A stretch of DNA of 49,589 bases from an uncultured Verrucomicrobiota bacterium (GTDB taxonomy: Bacteria > Verrucomicrobiota > Verrucomicrobiia > Limisphaerales > UBA1319). The stretch covers positions 1-49,589 of the forward strand of contig CAIMWS010000502.1 of NCBI GenBank assembly GCA_903845125.1, given 5' to 3'. Below are positions 18,092 to 28,371 of the stretch, in pieces (position 1 is the first letter of the stretch; the number at the start of each line of letters is the position of its first letter). Below the pieces are notes generated by a model. That model saw nothing but the letters and a program-made list of their open reading frames with translations, did not search any database and was not told where the DNA came from. The translations under genes were made by a program, and so were the position numbers.

Positions 18092-18727
18092 CTACAGACA
18101 GTAAACCGCGTCGGCGGACAGGGCTTGGTCGGCGAGGATTGTCATCACCAAGCCGGCTTGATATTTGCGGCATTCCTCGCGAATTAACGTCCAGCAGGCC
18201 TGGGCATTCTCGGCGTCCAGGTGGCTAAACGGTTCATCCAGCAGCAGCAGTTGAAAAGGCTGGCAGAGCGCCCGGATGATGGCCACCCTTTGTTTTTGGC
18301 CAAGCGACAACCGGCCGGCCGGTTCGCCCATTTTGCCACCAATGCCCACTTGCGCAAACCAATTGGCAATTTCTTCGCGGCTCTTGTGATGGGTCAACCG
18401 GTTCTTTAGTGCCACATTTTCATAGGCCGTAAGGTCGTCGAAGAGTTGCAGATCCTGAAAAACCATGGAGACTGAAGTCTGACGCAGCTTCGACCAATCC
18501 GAGGCCTGCAGAAGCCGGAGGTTTTTTCCGCCGAGCCAAACCTGCCCGCGATAATCGGCGCGCAAACCATAAAGGACCGAGAGAAACGTGGTTTTCCCCT
18601 TGCCACTCGGGGCCCGGACCAGCACTTGGGCGCCGTGATGCACCACCAGCTCCCGGTTCCAGATTTCGGAACCGGCACATTCACCCCGCAGGGAAAGGGG
18701 CTCCAGATTGGACAGCTTGATTTCCAT
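18092..18727 (-). CDS. divergent ABC ATPase with missing H-loop histidine
   Basis: 211 residues. Walker A is APSGKGKTT (first Gly replaced by Ala), Q-loop VSMVFQDLQLFDDLTAYENVAL is intact, the signature is LSLGQKQRV rather than LSGGQ, Walker B is FQLLLLDEPFSHLD, and the H-loop region reads VMTILADQ with no histidine. The chain ends soon after. ATP binding looks feasible, but hydrolysis may be weak or depend on another subunit. It starts the cluster ATPase - permease - LolC/E - LolD on the minus strand, which suggests a transporter working alongside the Lol-like pair. Confidence 0.85.
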   Translation of the reverse strand: MEIKLSNLEPLSLRGECAGSEIWNRELVVHHGAQVLVRAPSGKGKTTFLSVLYGLRADYRGQVWLGGKNLRLLQASDWSKLRQTSVSMVFQDLQLFDDLTAYENVALKNRLTHHKSREEIANWFAQVGIGGKMGEPAGRLSLGQKQRVAIIRALCQPFQLLLLDEPFSHLDAENAQACWTLIREECRKYQAGLVMTILADQALSADAVYCL

Positions 18728-18863
18728 TGGCTTCCGACTCGCCAGCCAGCCGTCAGGTTATGGGGAACCGCGTTGATGTCAATTGTGTAAAGCTGCCAAA
18801 AGGGCCATTTTGCACGGGATATGCGCTTGACTCCGGCTAACGCGAAGCCAGTCTGTTAACGAT

Positions 18864-20912
18864 ATGTATTCCCGAATATTTTCTAAAAAACGACCGGTGG
18901 CGAAAGGCCACCTTAAACCGAAACAATCACCCTGGATGAGGCTGCTGGCCTCGGGTGTGCTGGCCATCACCAGCCTGCCGGTTTGGAGCGCGGACGCCAA
19001 CCTGATCACCACCGGAGGTTTGCTGGAGGACATGACCAACCTGGCCGGCATGGCTGAATTCCCAAAGCCTGCCTACACCTGCAAACAGTTTTCGTCCTAT
19101 GACCGCGCCTCCAAATCGCCCCAGGAAAACTGGTTCGCGAACAATGATTGCGGGCAATACTTGCGGGTGGAGCAAAAAAACGGCCGCCAGGAGTATGTGA
19201 TGATGGATGCCCAAGGCCCGGGTGCCATAGTGCGGATCTGGTCCGCCAATCCCGCAGGCAACCTCCGCATCTATATCGATGGCGCCGAAAAGCCCGCTTT
19301 GGAAACCCCCATGACCGATCTGCTGGGGGGTAAATTCCCCGGGCTTCCCAGACCCATCAGTGGCGAATACAGCAAGGGATGGAACCTGTATCTCCCCATT
19401 CCTTATGCCAAGAGTTGCAAGGTGACCAGCGACAAAGGTGGTTTTTATTACCATGTGAACTACCGCACCTACGAAGCGGGAACCTTGGTGGATTCATTCC
19501 GCCGGGAGCAAATCACGCAATTGGGCGAACGGTTGAAAAAACTGGCTTCCCTGCTGGAATCGCCCCGGGAGATCGGCCCGGAAGCAGACGGACGGTCCCG
19601 GGACTTCGAAATCCAACTGGCCCCCGGGCAAACCATCAATACCGAATTCCTTGGGCCCAAGGCCATTGTCCGTTCGTTGATCCAGGTCACCGCTGGCGAG
19701 CGCGAGGCCGCCTTGCGCGGAGTGGTGCTCAAGGCCCGGTTCGATGGGGAACTGGCGGTTGAGTGCCCGATCGGGGACTTTTTTGGCAGTGCACCGGGAA
19801 TCAATCCTTACAGCACGCTGCCCCTGGGCATGGCCAAGGATGGCGCCATGTATTGCCACTGGTTCATGCCGTTCCGGGAAACCGCGGTGATTGAACTGGA
19901 GAACTTCAGCAAGGAATCGGTTACCCTGAGCGGAACCATCACCCTCGCGGATTACACCTGGACGGATCGTTCGCTCCATTTCCATGCGAAGTGGCGGCCA
20001 CAATTTGACGTTCCCACCCGCCCCATGATCGATTGGAATTACCTCACCGCCCACGGTCAAGGGCTGTTCGCCGGGGTGTCGTTTGCCATCGATAATCCCG
20101 TGAAGGATTGGTGGGGCGAAGGGGATGAGAAGATCTATGTGGATGGGGAGACTTTCCCCAGCCATTTTGGCACCGGCACCGAAGATTACTATGGCTATGC
20201 CTGGTGCTGGCCGGGGTTATTCACCCACGCTTATCATTCCCAATCCCGCTGCGACGGCCCCGGGAATTACGGGCGGACCAGTGTAAACCGTTTCCATATC
20301 CTGGACCGTATTCCGTTCACCAAGGATTTCAAATTCGACATGGAACTGTGGCATTGGAATGAGAAGTGCAAGGTGAACATGGCGGTAACGGCCTATTGGT
20401 ATGCCCGCCCGGGCGCCACTGACACCTTCAAGACGGTCCGCGCTGAAGAGGCAGTGGTGCGGTCGCTGCCGGTGTATGTGGTGCCGAAAGTGGCGGGCGC
20501 GTTGGAAGGGGAAACCATGCGAATCATCAGCGTCACCGGCCAGGCCGAACCGCAGGATTGGGAGAGCCTTAGCAGCGGACGCCATCTCTGGTGGCATGTG
20601 GACGTCAAACCCGGTGGCGTCTTGAAACTGGCATTCCCGGCCCCCAAAGCCGGCCAATACCGGATCCTTGGCCGCTTCCTGAAAGCGCGCGATTACGGCA
20701 TCCACCAATTGGCCATCAACGGCGAAAAAGCCGGGGCACCGATCGATTTCTACAATCCCGACGTCAAACCTTCCGGCCAAGTGGATTTGGGCGTATTCGA
20801 GCTCAAGGCCGGCGAGAATGAATTCTCCGCCACCGTGACTGGCGCCAATACCAAAGCCGATAAAAGCTATATGTTCGGCCTCGACTATTTGCTGCTGAAA
20901 CCGGTGAACTAA
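18864..20912 (+). CDS. GH172 (DUF2961) family secreted glycoside hydrolase
   Basis: Up to 682 residues. A long basic n-region is followed by a signal peptide (MRLLASGVLAITSLPVWSA, whose Met at 18936 is an alternative start). The body has the DUF2961 signatures: YDRASKSPQENWFANNDCGQ early, SANPAGNLRIYIDG, GEYSKGWNLYLPIPYAKSCK, and FGTGTEDYYGYAWCWPGLF in the second half. The family is now GH172 and includes alpha-fructofuranosidases and related glycan enzymes that assemble as oligomers of beta-sandwich pairs. TTGACT at 18827-18832 lies 37 nt upstream of ATG 18864, though no convincing -10 follows. A terminator-like hairpin closes the gene. Confidence 0.9.
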   Translation: MYSRIFSKKRPVAKGHLKPKQSPWMRLLASGVLAITSLPVWSADANLITTGGLLEDMTNLAGMAEFPKPAYTCKQFSSYDRASKSPQENWFANNDCGQYLRVEQKNGRQEYVMMDAQGPGAIVRIWSANPAGNLRIYIDGAEKPALETPMTDLLGGKFPGLPRPISGEYSKGWNLYLPIPYAKSCKVTSDKGGFYYHVNYRTYEAGTLVDSFRREQITQLGERLKKLASLLESPREIGPEADGRSRDFEIQLAPGQTINTEFLGPKAIVRSLIQVTAGEREAALRGVVLKARFDGELAVECPIGDFFGSAPGINPYSTLPLGMAKDGAMYCHWFMPFRETAVIELENFSKESVTLSGTITLADYTWTDRSLHFHAKWRPQFDVPTRPMIDWNYLTAHGQGLFAGVSFAIDNPVKDWWGEGDEKIYVDGETFPSHFGTGTEDYYGYAWCWPGLFTHAYHSQSRCDGPGNYGRTSVNRFHILDRIPFTKDFKFDMELWHWNEKCKVNMAVTAYWYARPGATDTFKTVRAEEAVVRSLPVYVVPKVAGALEGETMRIISVTGQAEPQDWESLSSGRHLWWHVDVKPGGVLKLAFPAPKAGQYRILGRFLKARDYGIHQLAINGEKAGAPIDFYNPDVKPSGQVDLGVFELKAGENEFSATVTGANTKADKSYMFGLDYLLLKPVN

Positions 20913-20953
20913 TCACACCGGGCCAGCGGAAAAACCATTATTCCCTGCCTTTA

Positions 20954-21001
20954 CGCGGGCTGTGGAGTCAGGCTTTGATTCCCAGCCCGCGAAACTTTTT
21001 T
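20954..21001 (+). terminator. rho-independent terminator after GH172
   Basis: Stem CGCGGGCTG (20954-20962) with CAGCCCGCG (20983-20991), perfect over 9 bp with a 20-nt loop, followed by AAAC and six T residues (20996-21001). It lies 40 nt after the GH172 stop and separates it from uvrA. Confidence 0.65.
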
Positions 21002-21121
21002 ATCCCCCCCGCGGGAGGAAGTCTTGATTCGCACCGCAGCATGCCTGGCGCGGGAGACGCTCCCGGAAATCAGCCGTTTTCAACTGGTCTTGAGGGGATG
21101 GGTGAGCTACCGTAAGCGGCG

Positions 21122-23830
21122 ATGAAGGAAACCTCGGTCATACGGATCCAGGGCGCCCGGGAGCACAATCTCAAAAACCTGCAGGTGGACATTCCCCGCA
21201 ACCAGTTCGTGGTGGTTACGGGGGTGAGCGGCTCGGGCAAGAGCACGCTGGCTTTTGACCTGCTGTTTGCCGAGGGCCAGCGCCGTTTTTTGGACGCCAT
21301 GAACACCTACGCGCGGCAGTTTGTGGAACAATTGGCGCGGCCGGATGTGGATCTCATCGATGGCTTGCCCCCCACCGTCAGCATCGAGCAACGCAACAGC
21401 CGGGGGGGCGGCAAAAGCACGGTGGCCACGGTAACCGAAATCTACCATTTCCTACGGCTTCTATATGCGCGGATCGGCACCCAGTTTTGCCCCGGTTGCC
21501 AGTTGCCGGTGGGTACCCAAACCCGGGACCAGGTGGGCCGGCAGTTGGTGGAAGAAGCCTCCCAACGCGGGGATTTGCGCATCCTCGCCCCGATGATCAA
21601 AAACCGCAAAGGCTTCCATTCCGAAATATCGAGGTGGGCCGCCCAGCAAGGTTTCAAGGAGATCCGCGCGGATGGGGAAATATGCCTTACCAGCGAACCG
21701 TTACGCCTCGACCGTTACCGGGAACACAACGTGGAGATTGTTGTGGGCGGAATTCACAAACAGCTCAAGGCGCGGGATGCTGAAGCCGCTCAAAGTCTGG
21801 TGGACCGGGCTTTGGAACTGGGCCATGGAACCGTTTTCGCACTGGATAAAAAGGGTGTTTTATCGGTTCATTCCACGGAACGGGTTTGCCAGGCGTGTGA
21901 GCGCTCCTTCGAACCGCTGGATCCCAAAATGCTAAGCTACAACTCGCCTCGTGGCTGGTGCGCCAAATGCCGCGGATTTGGGGAATTGTTCTATCTGCCC
22001 GATGTGGAGCGGGGTGCCAACGCGGAATCGATCGAAGAATCCTGGTTTTACTGGCAGGAAGGCGAACGTGAACCGTGCCCCGAATGCCTGGGAACGCGCC
22101 TCAATTCCCTCGCCCGGGCAGTGCGTTTGGGATTGCACCCGGCGGGCAAGACCACCACCGGGAAAACCGATCCCAACCGTTTTGGCCCCAACCTGGAAAC
22201 CGTGTCCGCCATGTCGGTGCAGGCGGCCGTTGAATTTTTCAAAGGCCTGCGGTTTGAGGAGCGCGAGGCTGAAGTCGCCCGGGATATCCTGCCGGAAATA
22301 CGGGAACGGCTCAAGTTCCTGAACCAGGTTGGCTTGGGATACGTCCAACTGGGCCGTGGGATCACCACCCTGTCCAGCGGGGAAAGTCAGCGGATCCGGC
22401 TGGCGGCGCAGCTGGGATCCAACCTGAGCGGGGTCCTTTATGTTCTGGACGAACCGACCATCGGCCTGCATCCACGGGATAATGAGCAACTCCTGGACAC
22501 CTTGGCGGCCTTGAAGGCCAGAGGGAACTCCTTGGTGGTGGTGGAGCATGATGAAGCCACCATGCGGCGGGCGGACTATATCATTGACTTGGGTCCCGGA
22601 GCCGGCACCAACGGCGGCCAGATGGTGGCGGCCGGCAATTTGACCCAGCTGATGCTCCACCCCAATTCCCTTACCGGACAATGCTTGCGGCAAACGAAAA
22701 AATTCCCCAGCCGCAGCGAACGCCGACCGGTAGCGGTGTCCTCCACAATCACTCAAAATCCGAAATCCGGCACCTCTTTAGTCCTGCACCATGCCCGGCG
22801 CAATAACTTGAAAAATTTAACCGTCCATTTCCCTTTGAATCGGCTGATCGTGGTCACCGGGGTGAGCGGTTCGGGCAAAAGCACGCTGATCCGGGAGTGC
22901 CTGCTGCCTGCCTTGGTGGCGGCCCTGGATGGCAAAGCACCCACCGGATTGGATGAAACCGCAGCCCCCCGGGTTTCCGGATGGGAACCAATCCAGCGCG
23001 TCTATGAGGTGGATCAATCCCCCATCGGGCGCACCCCGCGCTCCATACCGGCCACTTATGTCGGTTTCTTCGACACCATCCGCCAGCTTTTCTCCCAAGT
23101 GCCCGAAGCCCGTTTGCGCGGTTATCAGCCAAACCGGTTTTCGTTCAATAGCGCGCACGGACGCTGTCCCACTTGCGATGGAGCCGGGGTGATTAAAATG
23201 GAGATGAATTTCCTGCCGCCCGCCTTTGTCCGGTGCGGCACCTGCAACGGAACCCGGTTTAATCGGGAAACGCTCGATATCGAATACCACGAAAAAAACA
23301 TCGCCCAAGTTCTGGATCTCAGTGTCGCCGAGGCCATCGGTTTTTTCAGCGCCATCCAGGCCATAAGCAGGCCTTTGGAGGCTTTGCGGGATACCGGTTT
23401 GGACTACGTGAAACTGGGTCAAACGAGCCCCACTTTGAGCGGCGGCGAGGCCCAGCGCTTGAAACTCGTCACCCACCTGCTGACCGGGCTGAACAAAACC
23501 GGACCGGACCTGGCCAAACCGGGCGTTAAAACCCGTGCCAGCAACCGCCCGGCAAGCCTCTTCCTTTTGGAGGAACCGACCATCGGCTTGCATAGCGATG
23601 ATGTGCGGCGGTTGGTGGAGGTCCTCCAGCGGTTGGTGGATGCCGGCCACTCCGTGGTGGTTATCGAGCACAACCTCGAATTGATAGCCGAAGCTGACTG
23701 GATCATCGATTTGGGACCTGAAGGTGGCGCGGAGGGAGGACGGCTCGTGGTCCAGGGCCCACCGGAGTGGATCGTCCAAAATAAAAACTCGCATACCGGC
23801 CAATTCCTCCGTAGCCTGCTCGACCGCTGA
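21122..23830 (+). CDS. uvrA: excinuclease ABC subunit A (UvrA)
   Basis: 902-residue DNA damage recognition ATPase of nucleotide excision repair. It opens with [22 protein letters not shown] and the first Walker [10 protein letters not shown]; both ABC modules are present, with signatures [15 protein letters not shown] and [15 protein letters not shown]. Zinc knuckles are visible as C-x2-C...C-x2-C at [16 protein letters not shown] and [16 protein letters not shown]. The chain is shorter than the roughly 940 residues of classical UvrA, mostly through shorter loops; nothing essential appears missing. It precedes the Uma2 gene by 29 nt. No uvrB or uvrC is in the window. Confidence 0.95.
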   Translation: MKETSVIRIQGAREHNLKNLQVDIPRNQFVVVTGVSGSGKSTLAFDLLFAEGQRRFLDAMNTYARQFVEQLARPDVDLIDGLPPTVSIEQRNSRGGGKSTVATVTEIYHFLRLLYARIGTQFCPGCQLPVGTQTRDQVGRQLVEEASQRGDLRILAPMIKNRKGFHSEISRWAAQQGFKEIRADGEICLTSEPLRLDRYREHNVEIVVGGIHKQLKARDAEAAQSLVDRALELGHGTVFALDKKGVLSVHSTERVCQACERSFEPLDPKMLSYNSPRGWCAKCRGFGELFYLPDVERGANAESIEESWFYWQEGEREPCPECLGTRLNSLARAVRLGLHPAGKTTTGKTDPNRFGPNLETVSAMSVQAAVEFFKGLRFEEREAEVARDILPEIRERLKFLNQVGLGYVQLGRGITTLSSGESQRIRLAAQLGSNLSGVLYVLDEPTIGLHPRDNEQLLDTLAALKARGNSLVVVEHDEATMRRADYIIDLGPGAGTNGGQMVAAGNLTQLMLHPNSLTGQCLRQTKKFPSRSERRPVAVSSTITQNPKSGTSLVLHHARRNNLKNLTVHFPLNRLIVVTGVSGSGKSTLIRECLLPALVAALDGKAPTGLDETAAPRVSGWEPIQRVYEVDQSPIGRTPRSIPATYVGFFDTIRQLFSQVPEARLRGYQPNRFSFNSAHGRCPTCDGAGVIKMEMNFLPPAFVRCGTCNGTRFNRETLDIEYHEKNIAQVLDLSVAEAIGFFSAIQAISRPLEALRDTGLDYVKLGQTSPTLSGGEAQRLKLVTHLLTGLNKTGPDLAKPGVKTRASNRPASLFLLEEPTIGLHSDDVRRLVEVLQRLVDAGHSVVVIEHNLELIAEADWIIDLGPEGGAEGGRLVVQGPPEWIVQNKNSHTGQFLRSLLDR

Positions 23831-23859
23831 CCGTTATACACAGTTGGCTTGGTAACAAA

Positions 23860-24327
23860 ATGAATCCATACGAGGAAATTGTCGAAGGCGAACGTTTCCT
23901 GCGGTCTGCCCCAGGTGAACGACACGAATTGATATGCGGCCGGCTGCACGAGTGCGTGCGCATCAGCATTGCCAATTTAACCCATACCCGGATGCTGACT
24001 CCCCGCTCCGTGGTCCAATTATCCGCTTCCAACTGGTTCCGTCCGGATATGACCTTGGTCACCCAGGAGACGGGAAAAATCTGGCTCGCTGCTGAAATCA
24101 TTAATTCGGAGGACCACCGTAGCGACACCGTCAACAAAAAGCTCATCTATGAAGAGCTGAACATTCCCCGCCTGTGGATGGTGGATCCCCGCTATGACAA
24201 CGTGGAGGTCTATCACGGTACACCTTATGGGTTATCCTTAAAACATATCCTGGCGGGACGGGAAATCCTTCAGGAAGAGCTGCTGCCGGATTTGAGCATT
24301 TCCATGGCCGAGTTGTTTGGACGGTAA
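23860..24327 (+). CDS. Uma2 family (DUF820) putative endonuclease
   Basis: 155 residues with the PD-(D/E)xK-like core of the Uma2 family: ERHELICGRLHE near the N-terminus, NWFRPDMTLVT (catalytic Asp), KIWLAAEIINSEDHRSD (E of the E-x-K position) and VNKKLIYEELNIPRLWMVDP with the conserved Lys and the WxVDP strand. Such genes are abundant in cyanobacteria, Planctomycetes and Verrucomicrobia; their role is unsettled. It follows uvrA by 29 nt and may be read through from it, which is suggestive but not proof of a DNA-repair link. Confidence 0.87.
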   Translation: MNPYEEIVEGERFLRSAPGERHELICGRLHECVRISIANLTHTRMLTPRSVVQLSASNWFRPDMTLVTQETGKIWLAAEIINSEDHRSDTVNKKLIYEELNIPRLWMVDPRYDNVEVYHGTPYGLSLKHILAGREILQEELLPDLSISMAELFGR

Positions 24328-24472
24328 CTCTTTTTAATGCCGTTGGCCACCTCCGGCAATCGGGAGCGCTGGCGCCAATTAATCCGGAGGCTAAAACCAC
24401 CTTTCTGACGATCTCGATGGCACCACTCCAGGTTGGCTGTCCTTAAACGCACTTTAATTCTGCGCAGGGGGC

Positions 24473-24501
24473 TTGAGTCAGGCCGAAGAATGCCTTAGGC
24501 T
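24473..24501 (+). promoter_or_regulatory. promoter of the LOG-type gene
   Basis: TTGAGT (24473-24478), 17 nt, TAGGCT (24496-24501), then 7 nt to ATG 24509. The TTG of the -35 is also the leftmost in-frame start codon, but the promoter argues for ATG 24509. Confidence 0.55.
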
Positions 24502-24508
24502 GCAGCGC

Positions 24509-25189
24509 ATGCATAATAATACCTTTGGTTTTACCAAGGAGGATCCCTGGCGAGTCTTCCGGATCATGTCGGAATTCGTCGATTCGTTTGGGACCCTTTC
24601 CGGAGTAGGGCCTTCCGTCACGGTGTTTGGCTCGGCCCGGATCCCGGCCAAGGATCCCTATTACCAGGCGGCGGTGGAACTGGCCCGCGGGTTGGCGGCC
24701 CACCAACTGGCCGTCATCACGGGTGGTGGCCCAGGCATCATGGAAGCTGCCAACCGGGGGGCGGCGATGGGCAAAGGTAAATCGGTGGGCCTGAATATCG
24801 AATTGCCCAACGAACAAAAAGGCAACCGCTTTGCCAACATCCCGGTTAACTTCCATTATTTCTTTTCCCGCAAAGTATGCTTCGTCAAATATAGTGTTGG
24901 CTTCGTGTTCATGCCGGGTGGCTTCGGCACCCTGGATGAATTGTTTGAGGTGCTCACCCTCGTGCAAACCGAGCGCATACCCAAATACCCGTTGATCCTA
25001 TTCGGAAAAACCTACTGGCAAGGTCTGCTCCGATGGATGAAAACCGTTCTAGAAAAGCGTGCCTACATAAGCCCCGGCGACCTTGATCTGTTGACCATCA
25101 CCGATTCAACCCAGGAAGTCATCGATGTGGTGTTGGATTACCTGCGGAAGGTGGGGCCGCCGAACGAATATCCCAAAGCCATTAGCTGA
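24509..25189 (+). CDS. LOG family protein (TIGR00730 type)
   Basis: 226 residues from MHNNTFGFTKEDPW. The nucleotide site GGGPGIMEAANRGA and the LOG signature PGGFGTLDE (motif PGGxGTxxE) are both intact. Members hydrolyse nucleoside 5'-monophosphates such as cytokinin ribotides and are often misnamed lysine decarboxylases; PpnN-like enzymes remodel purine nucleotide pools. The stop codon lies one base before the ATG of the following M16 peptidase, so the two are translationally coupled. Confidence 0.92.
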   Translation: MHNNTFGFTKEDPWRVFRIMSEFVDSFGTLSGVGPSVTVFGSARIPAKDPYYQAAVELARGLAAHQLAVITGGGPGIMEAANRGAAMGKGKSVGLNIELPNEQKGNRFANIPVNFHYFFSRKVCFVKYSVGFVFMPGGFGTLDELFEVLTLVQTERIPKYPLILFGKTYWQGLLRWMKTVLEKRAYISPGDLDLLTITDSTQEVIDVVLDYLRKVGPPNEYPKAIS

Positions 25190-25190
25190 A

Positions 25191-26453
25191 ATGTACCGGA
25201 TCACGCGCATTGAACCAGGCCTGACTCTGGCCACCGCTCGCCTGCCTTACATGGCCAGCGTTTGTGTGGGTATTTGGGTGGGTGTGGGCGGCCGGTATGA
25301 ATCGGCCCAATTATGCGGGGTTTCCCATTTCATCGAACACCTGCTGTTCAAGGGCACCCGCAAGCGCTCTGCCCGCCAGATCTCCGAGCAAGTTGAGGGT
25401 ATGGGGGGCGACCTGAACGCCTTCACCTGCGAAGAAAACACCTGCATCTTCGCCAAAGTTCATCATGAGCACCTGCCAGATCTGTTTGAAATCATGATGG
25501 ATATGTTCCACAACTCGCGGTTTCAGGCGGAGGAAATCGAAAAAGAGCGGGAGGTCATAAAAGAGGAACTTTCCATGTATCTCGACCAACCGCAGCAGCA
25601 TGTGCAGGAATTGATGAACGAAACGCTCTGGCCGGATCATCCATTGGGACGTTCCGTAACGGGCACCGAGGAGTCAGTTTCCCGTCTCAGCCGCTCCGAG
25701 ATCGTGCAATACCAGCAAACCCATTACGTACTCGGCAATATCCTGATCACCATGGCTGGCAACCTGGACCACGCGGAGGCGCGCCAGCTATTAGCCCCGT
25801 ATGGCCGCTTTTTTCAGACCGGGGCCAGATCCGCCTTCCTCCCCGCTCCCACCCAACAGGATAAGCCGCGTATACGCCTTTTCACCAAGCCCACCGAACA
25901 AACCCAACTGGCCTTGGGCATCCGTACTTGTTCCCGCCACGATGAATGCCGTTTCGCCTTGCGCCTGTTGAATACCATGCTTGGCGAAAACATGAGTTCC
26001 AGGTTGTTCCAGGTAGTGCGGGAGGAGCATGGTTTGGCTTATTCAATAGGCAGCTCTTTAGGATTGTTTGATGATGTAGGTTCACTGGCGGTGGCCGCTG
26101 GCTTGGATTCCACCAACCTGGGATCAGCTTTGAAACTGATTATCCAGGAACTCTTAAAGCTGGCCGCCAAGCCACCATCGGCAGCTGAATTGCGGCGCGC
26201 CCGTGAGTACTTGATCGGCCAGCTCGAATTGAGTTTGGAAAGCACCTCCAACCACATGATGTGGATCGGCGAACAGATCATGGGCTATGGCAAAATCCTG
26301 CATCCATCCGAGATCAAACAACGTCTGGCCGAAGTCCGGCCCAGTGAAATCCGCGCGGTGGCCCGTGAGTTTTTCCGACCCGAGCGGATCAGCCTTGCCT
26401 TGGTCAGCCCGCTCAAGTCGCTGAAAGGGATCACCGAGCTGCTGCGTTGGTGA
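25191..26453 (+). CDS. single-domain-pair M16 zinc peptidase (YmxG/PqqL type)
   Basis: 420 residues from MYRITRIEPGLTLATARLPY. The inverted zinc motif HFIEH (residues 46-50) is preceded by CGVS, and EKEREVIKEELSMYLDQPQQ supplies the downstream glutamates. The second half contains the R/Y pair region LAYSIGSSLGLF found in mitochondrial-processing-peptidase-like members. No signal peptide, so it is likely cytoplasmic, unlike the secreted M16 protein at 11945-14689. The upstream 22 codons of the frame lie inside the LOG gene, so the ATG at 25191 is the start. Confidence 0.93.
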   Translation: MYRITRIEPGLTLATARLPYMASVCVGIWVGVGGRYESAQLCGVSHFIEHLLFKGTRKRSARQISEQVEGMGGDLNAFTCEENTCIFAKVHHEHLPDLFEIMMDMFHNSRFQAEEIEKEREVIKEELSMYLDQPQQHVQELMNETLWPDHPLGRSVTGTEESVSRLSRSEIVQYQQTHYVLGNILITMAGNLDHAEARQLLAPYGRFFQTGARSAFLPAPTQQDKPRIRLFTKPTEQTQLALGIRTCSRHDECRFALRLLNTMLGENMSSRLFQVVREEHGLAYSIGSSLGLFDDVGSLAVAAGLDSTNLGSALKLIIQELLKLAAKPPSAAELRRAREYLIGQLELSLESTSNHMMWIGEQIMGYGKILHPSEIKQRLAEVRPSEIRAVAREFFRPERISLALVSPLKSLKGITELLRW

Positions 26454-26568
26454 CAGATTGGATAAGTGCTCCTGGCTTGCTTGGGGGAATTGGCCAATTC
26501 TCGGGTACCCTGCCAATTTAGCGGCTTTCCATCGGCGCACCACCATGGCAGTCTCCAGTCAATTGAAT

Positions 26569-27579
26569 ATGCGCAAAACACTTACTTTGCGGCTGGCCGT
26601 CCTTCTGGTTGGGCTTTCCATGAATGCCTCCGGAGCGGATGTCACTTTATTTGGCATCCTCAAATCCCAGCAATACCAGCAAACCAACGATTCCCCGCCT
26701 TCATTGATATCCTCCAATGCCTTCGCCTTCAATGCGCTGGTCTATGCCACCAGCAACAAACTGGTAACCAGCGCCACGCTGAGGCGCACCGGTGCGACGA
26801 ATGTTTACAGTCTGCAACCAGATCTCGAAGATTCGATTTTGCGTTACGAGTTTCGGACCAACTCCCAGTCCGCCATCGATTCGGTTTTCCCGAGTGGCGG
26901 TCTACTGAACCGGATTAATTACACCTTCACCATGGATACCACCCATGATGGGGTGCGCACTGCTTCTGTAAATTACAGCGCTGCCGCACTGCTGGGAAAT
27001 CCTCCCGTGTTGGCAATCTCCAACTTCGGCGAAGCGCAGACAATCGATACCACTGCCGATTTCACCCTGCGCTGGAAGGACAATTCCGGCCTTTCACTGG
27101 ACTTTGTGCAACTGGTCGTTTCCAATGAATCGGGCGGAATCGTATTTACCTCGCCCTTGCCACTCGCAGCAGGTGGCCTGACCGGCACTTCGACCAGTGC
27201 GGTGATTCCAGCCCATGCGCTTCCACCCGCCTCCACCCTATCCGCCCACCTGGCCATCATCCGCCCCACAGGCGTCGAAACCAATGACTATCCGGGCGCG
27301 GTTGGCTTGGCTGGGATATTGCGGGACACCACGTTCCCCCTGCGCACCATCCCCGCTCCGTCCTCCCCAATTCTGCACCTGGCGTTTTTGAACCCAGTCG
27401 AATGCCAATTGGATTTTCCCACCGAGACCAACCGCATTTATCACCTCCAGACCTCCACCAACCTAGCCTCCTGGCACGATTTATTAATCACCAACCCATC
27501 CTCGGCCAAGGTCATTTTTATTGAGCAACGACTGCCGGAAATCCCCCAGCGTTACTTCCGGATCCGGGTTGGGCCCTAA
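26569..27579 (+). CDS. secreted protein of unknown function
   Basis: 336 residues from ATG 26569 with signal peptide MRKTLTLRLAVLLVGLSMNASGA; ATG 26545 would add eight residues. The body is Thr/Ser/Asn-rich beta structure without a recognised catalytic motif. The C-terminal segment NRIYHLQTSTNLASWHDL... RYFRIRVGP is a tail recurrent in secreted proteins of Verrucomicrobia, whose LQTSTNL/W pattern is a small beta module. It converges on the 250-residue membrane-anchored gene, 39 nt apart. Confidence 0.78.
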   Translation: MRKTLTLRLAVLLVGLSMNASGADVTLFGILKSQQYQQTNDSPPSLISSNAFAFNALVYATSNKLVTSATLRRTGATNVYSLQPDLEDSILRYEFRTNSQSAIDSVFPSGGLLNRINYTFTMDTTHDGVRTASVNYSAAALLGNPPVLAISNFGEAQTIDTTADFTLRWKDNSGLSLDFVQLVVSNESGGIVFTSPLPLAAGGLTGTSTSAVIPAHALPPASTLSAHLAIIRPTGVETNDYPGAVGLAGILRDTTFPLRTIPAPSSPILHLAFLNPVECQLDFPTETNRIYHLQTSTNLASWHDLLITNPSSAKVIFIEQRLPEIPQRYFRIRVGP

Positions 27580-27618
27580 GAAAGGCTGCCATAAATTATC
27601 CCGGATTGGCGAAGGCCA

Positions 27619-28371
27619 TCAGAACAGCTGGGGATACTGGCGCAGGATATTTTCAACATTGTCGGGACGCACCAGCAAAAAGCTGCGATTGAAATCCTCA
27701 ATAGGATCTTTGAGCAAGCTCTGTCCTTCAGCCGGAGCACCGGGTTTATTGAAGATCACCGCCTCCAAAAAACCGGATTTAAAAGCCCCCACGATAGCGG
27801 CCCGATTGCCTAGAAACCGGAGATCGGGCAGCAACAACGCCAGCCGCGGGCTCTTTTTCTGAGGCCATTGTTTGTAAAACTGCAACCGATCCAAACGGGC
27901 AGGCAGGCCTATCAAACTGACCAAAACATCAGCCTGTACATGCCGGTTTACAATCTGATCCCACGCTTCTTCGGCGACAATAAAACTCAACGGGGTGGTG
28001 GTTTGCGGATCTATAAAAATTGCGTCTGGATTCTTCAGCCACTCCGGTTTCAAATCCGGGTATTCAACCGCTTTTAATTCCACGTTCCGGGAAAAGCCCT
28101 CCCGCAATCCGCGGATACCCGCTTCGTTAAATGCATAAATATCCGTAGCCTGACCGCCCTTTTGGGTGAACGGATTCGCGATCACCACCACCTGTTTGCA
28201 CACTTTGTTGGTGCTCAGGCACTCGGCCAGTATGTGCATCGCCAGGGCCCGGCGAGCCAGGGCATGGCGCCGAGTGGTGGCGCCTTCTCCCGGGAAAAAT
28301 CGAAACGCCAGGAAGCCTGCTACTACCAGCAGGACGATCGCCGCGGCAATTTGAAGTGGTTTTCGGCTCAT
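27619..28371 (-). CDS. membrane-anchored hypothetical protein coupled to a pseudopilin
   Basis: 250 residues. An N-terminal hydrophobic segment IAAAIVLLVVAGFLAFRFF anchors the protein, and the remainder would be periplasmic: CKQVVVIANPFTQKGGQATDIYAFNEAGI, PDLKPEWLKNPDAIFIDPQTTTPLSF, RLALLLPDLRFLG. I do not recognise the family; alternating strands and helices suggest an alpha/beta fold similar to periplasmic binding proteins, but this is not secure. Its ATG overlaps the stop of the pseudopilin gene (TAATG), so the two are translated together. Confidence 0.75.
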   Translation of the reverse strand: MSRKPLQIAAAIVLLVVAGFLAFRFFPGEGATTRRHALARRALAMHILAECLSTNKVCKQVVVIANPFTQKGGQATDIYAFNEAGIRGLREGFSRNVELKAVEYPDLKPEWLKNPDAIFIDPQTTTPLSFIVAEEAWDQIVNRHVQADVLVSLIGLPARLDRLQFYKQWPQKKSPRLALLLPDLRFLGNRAAIVGAFKSGFLEAVIFNKPGAPAEGQSLLKDPIEDFNRSFLLVRPDNVENILRQYPQLF

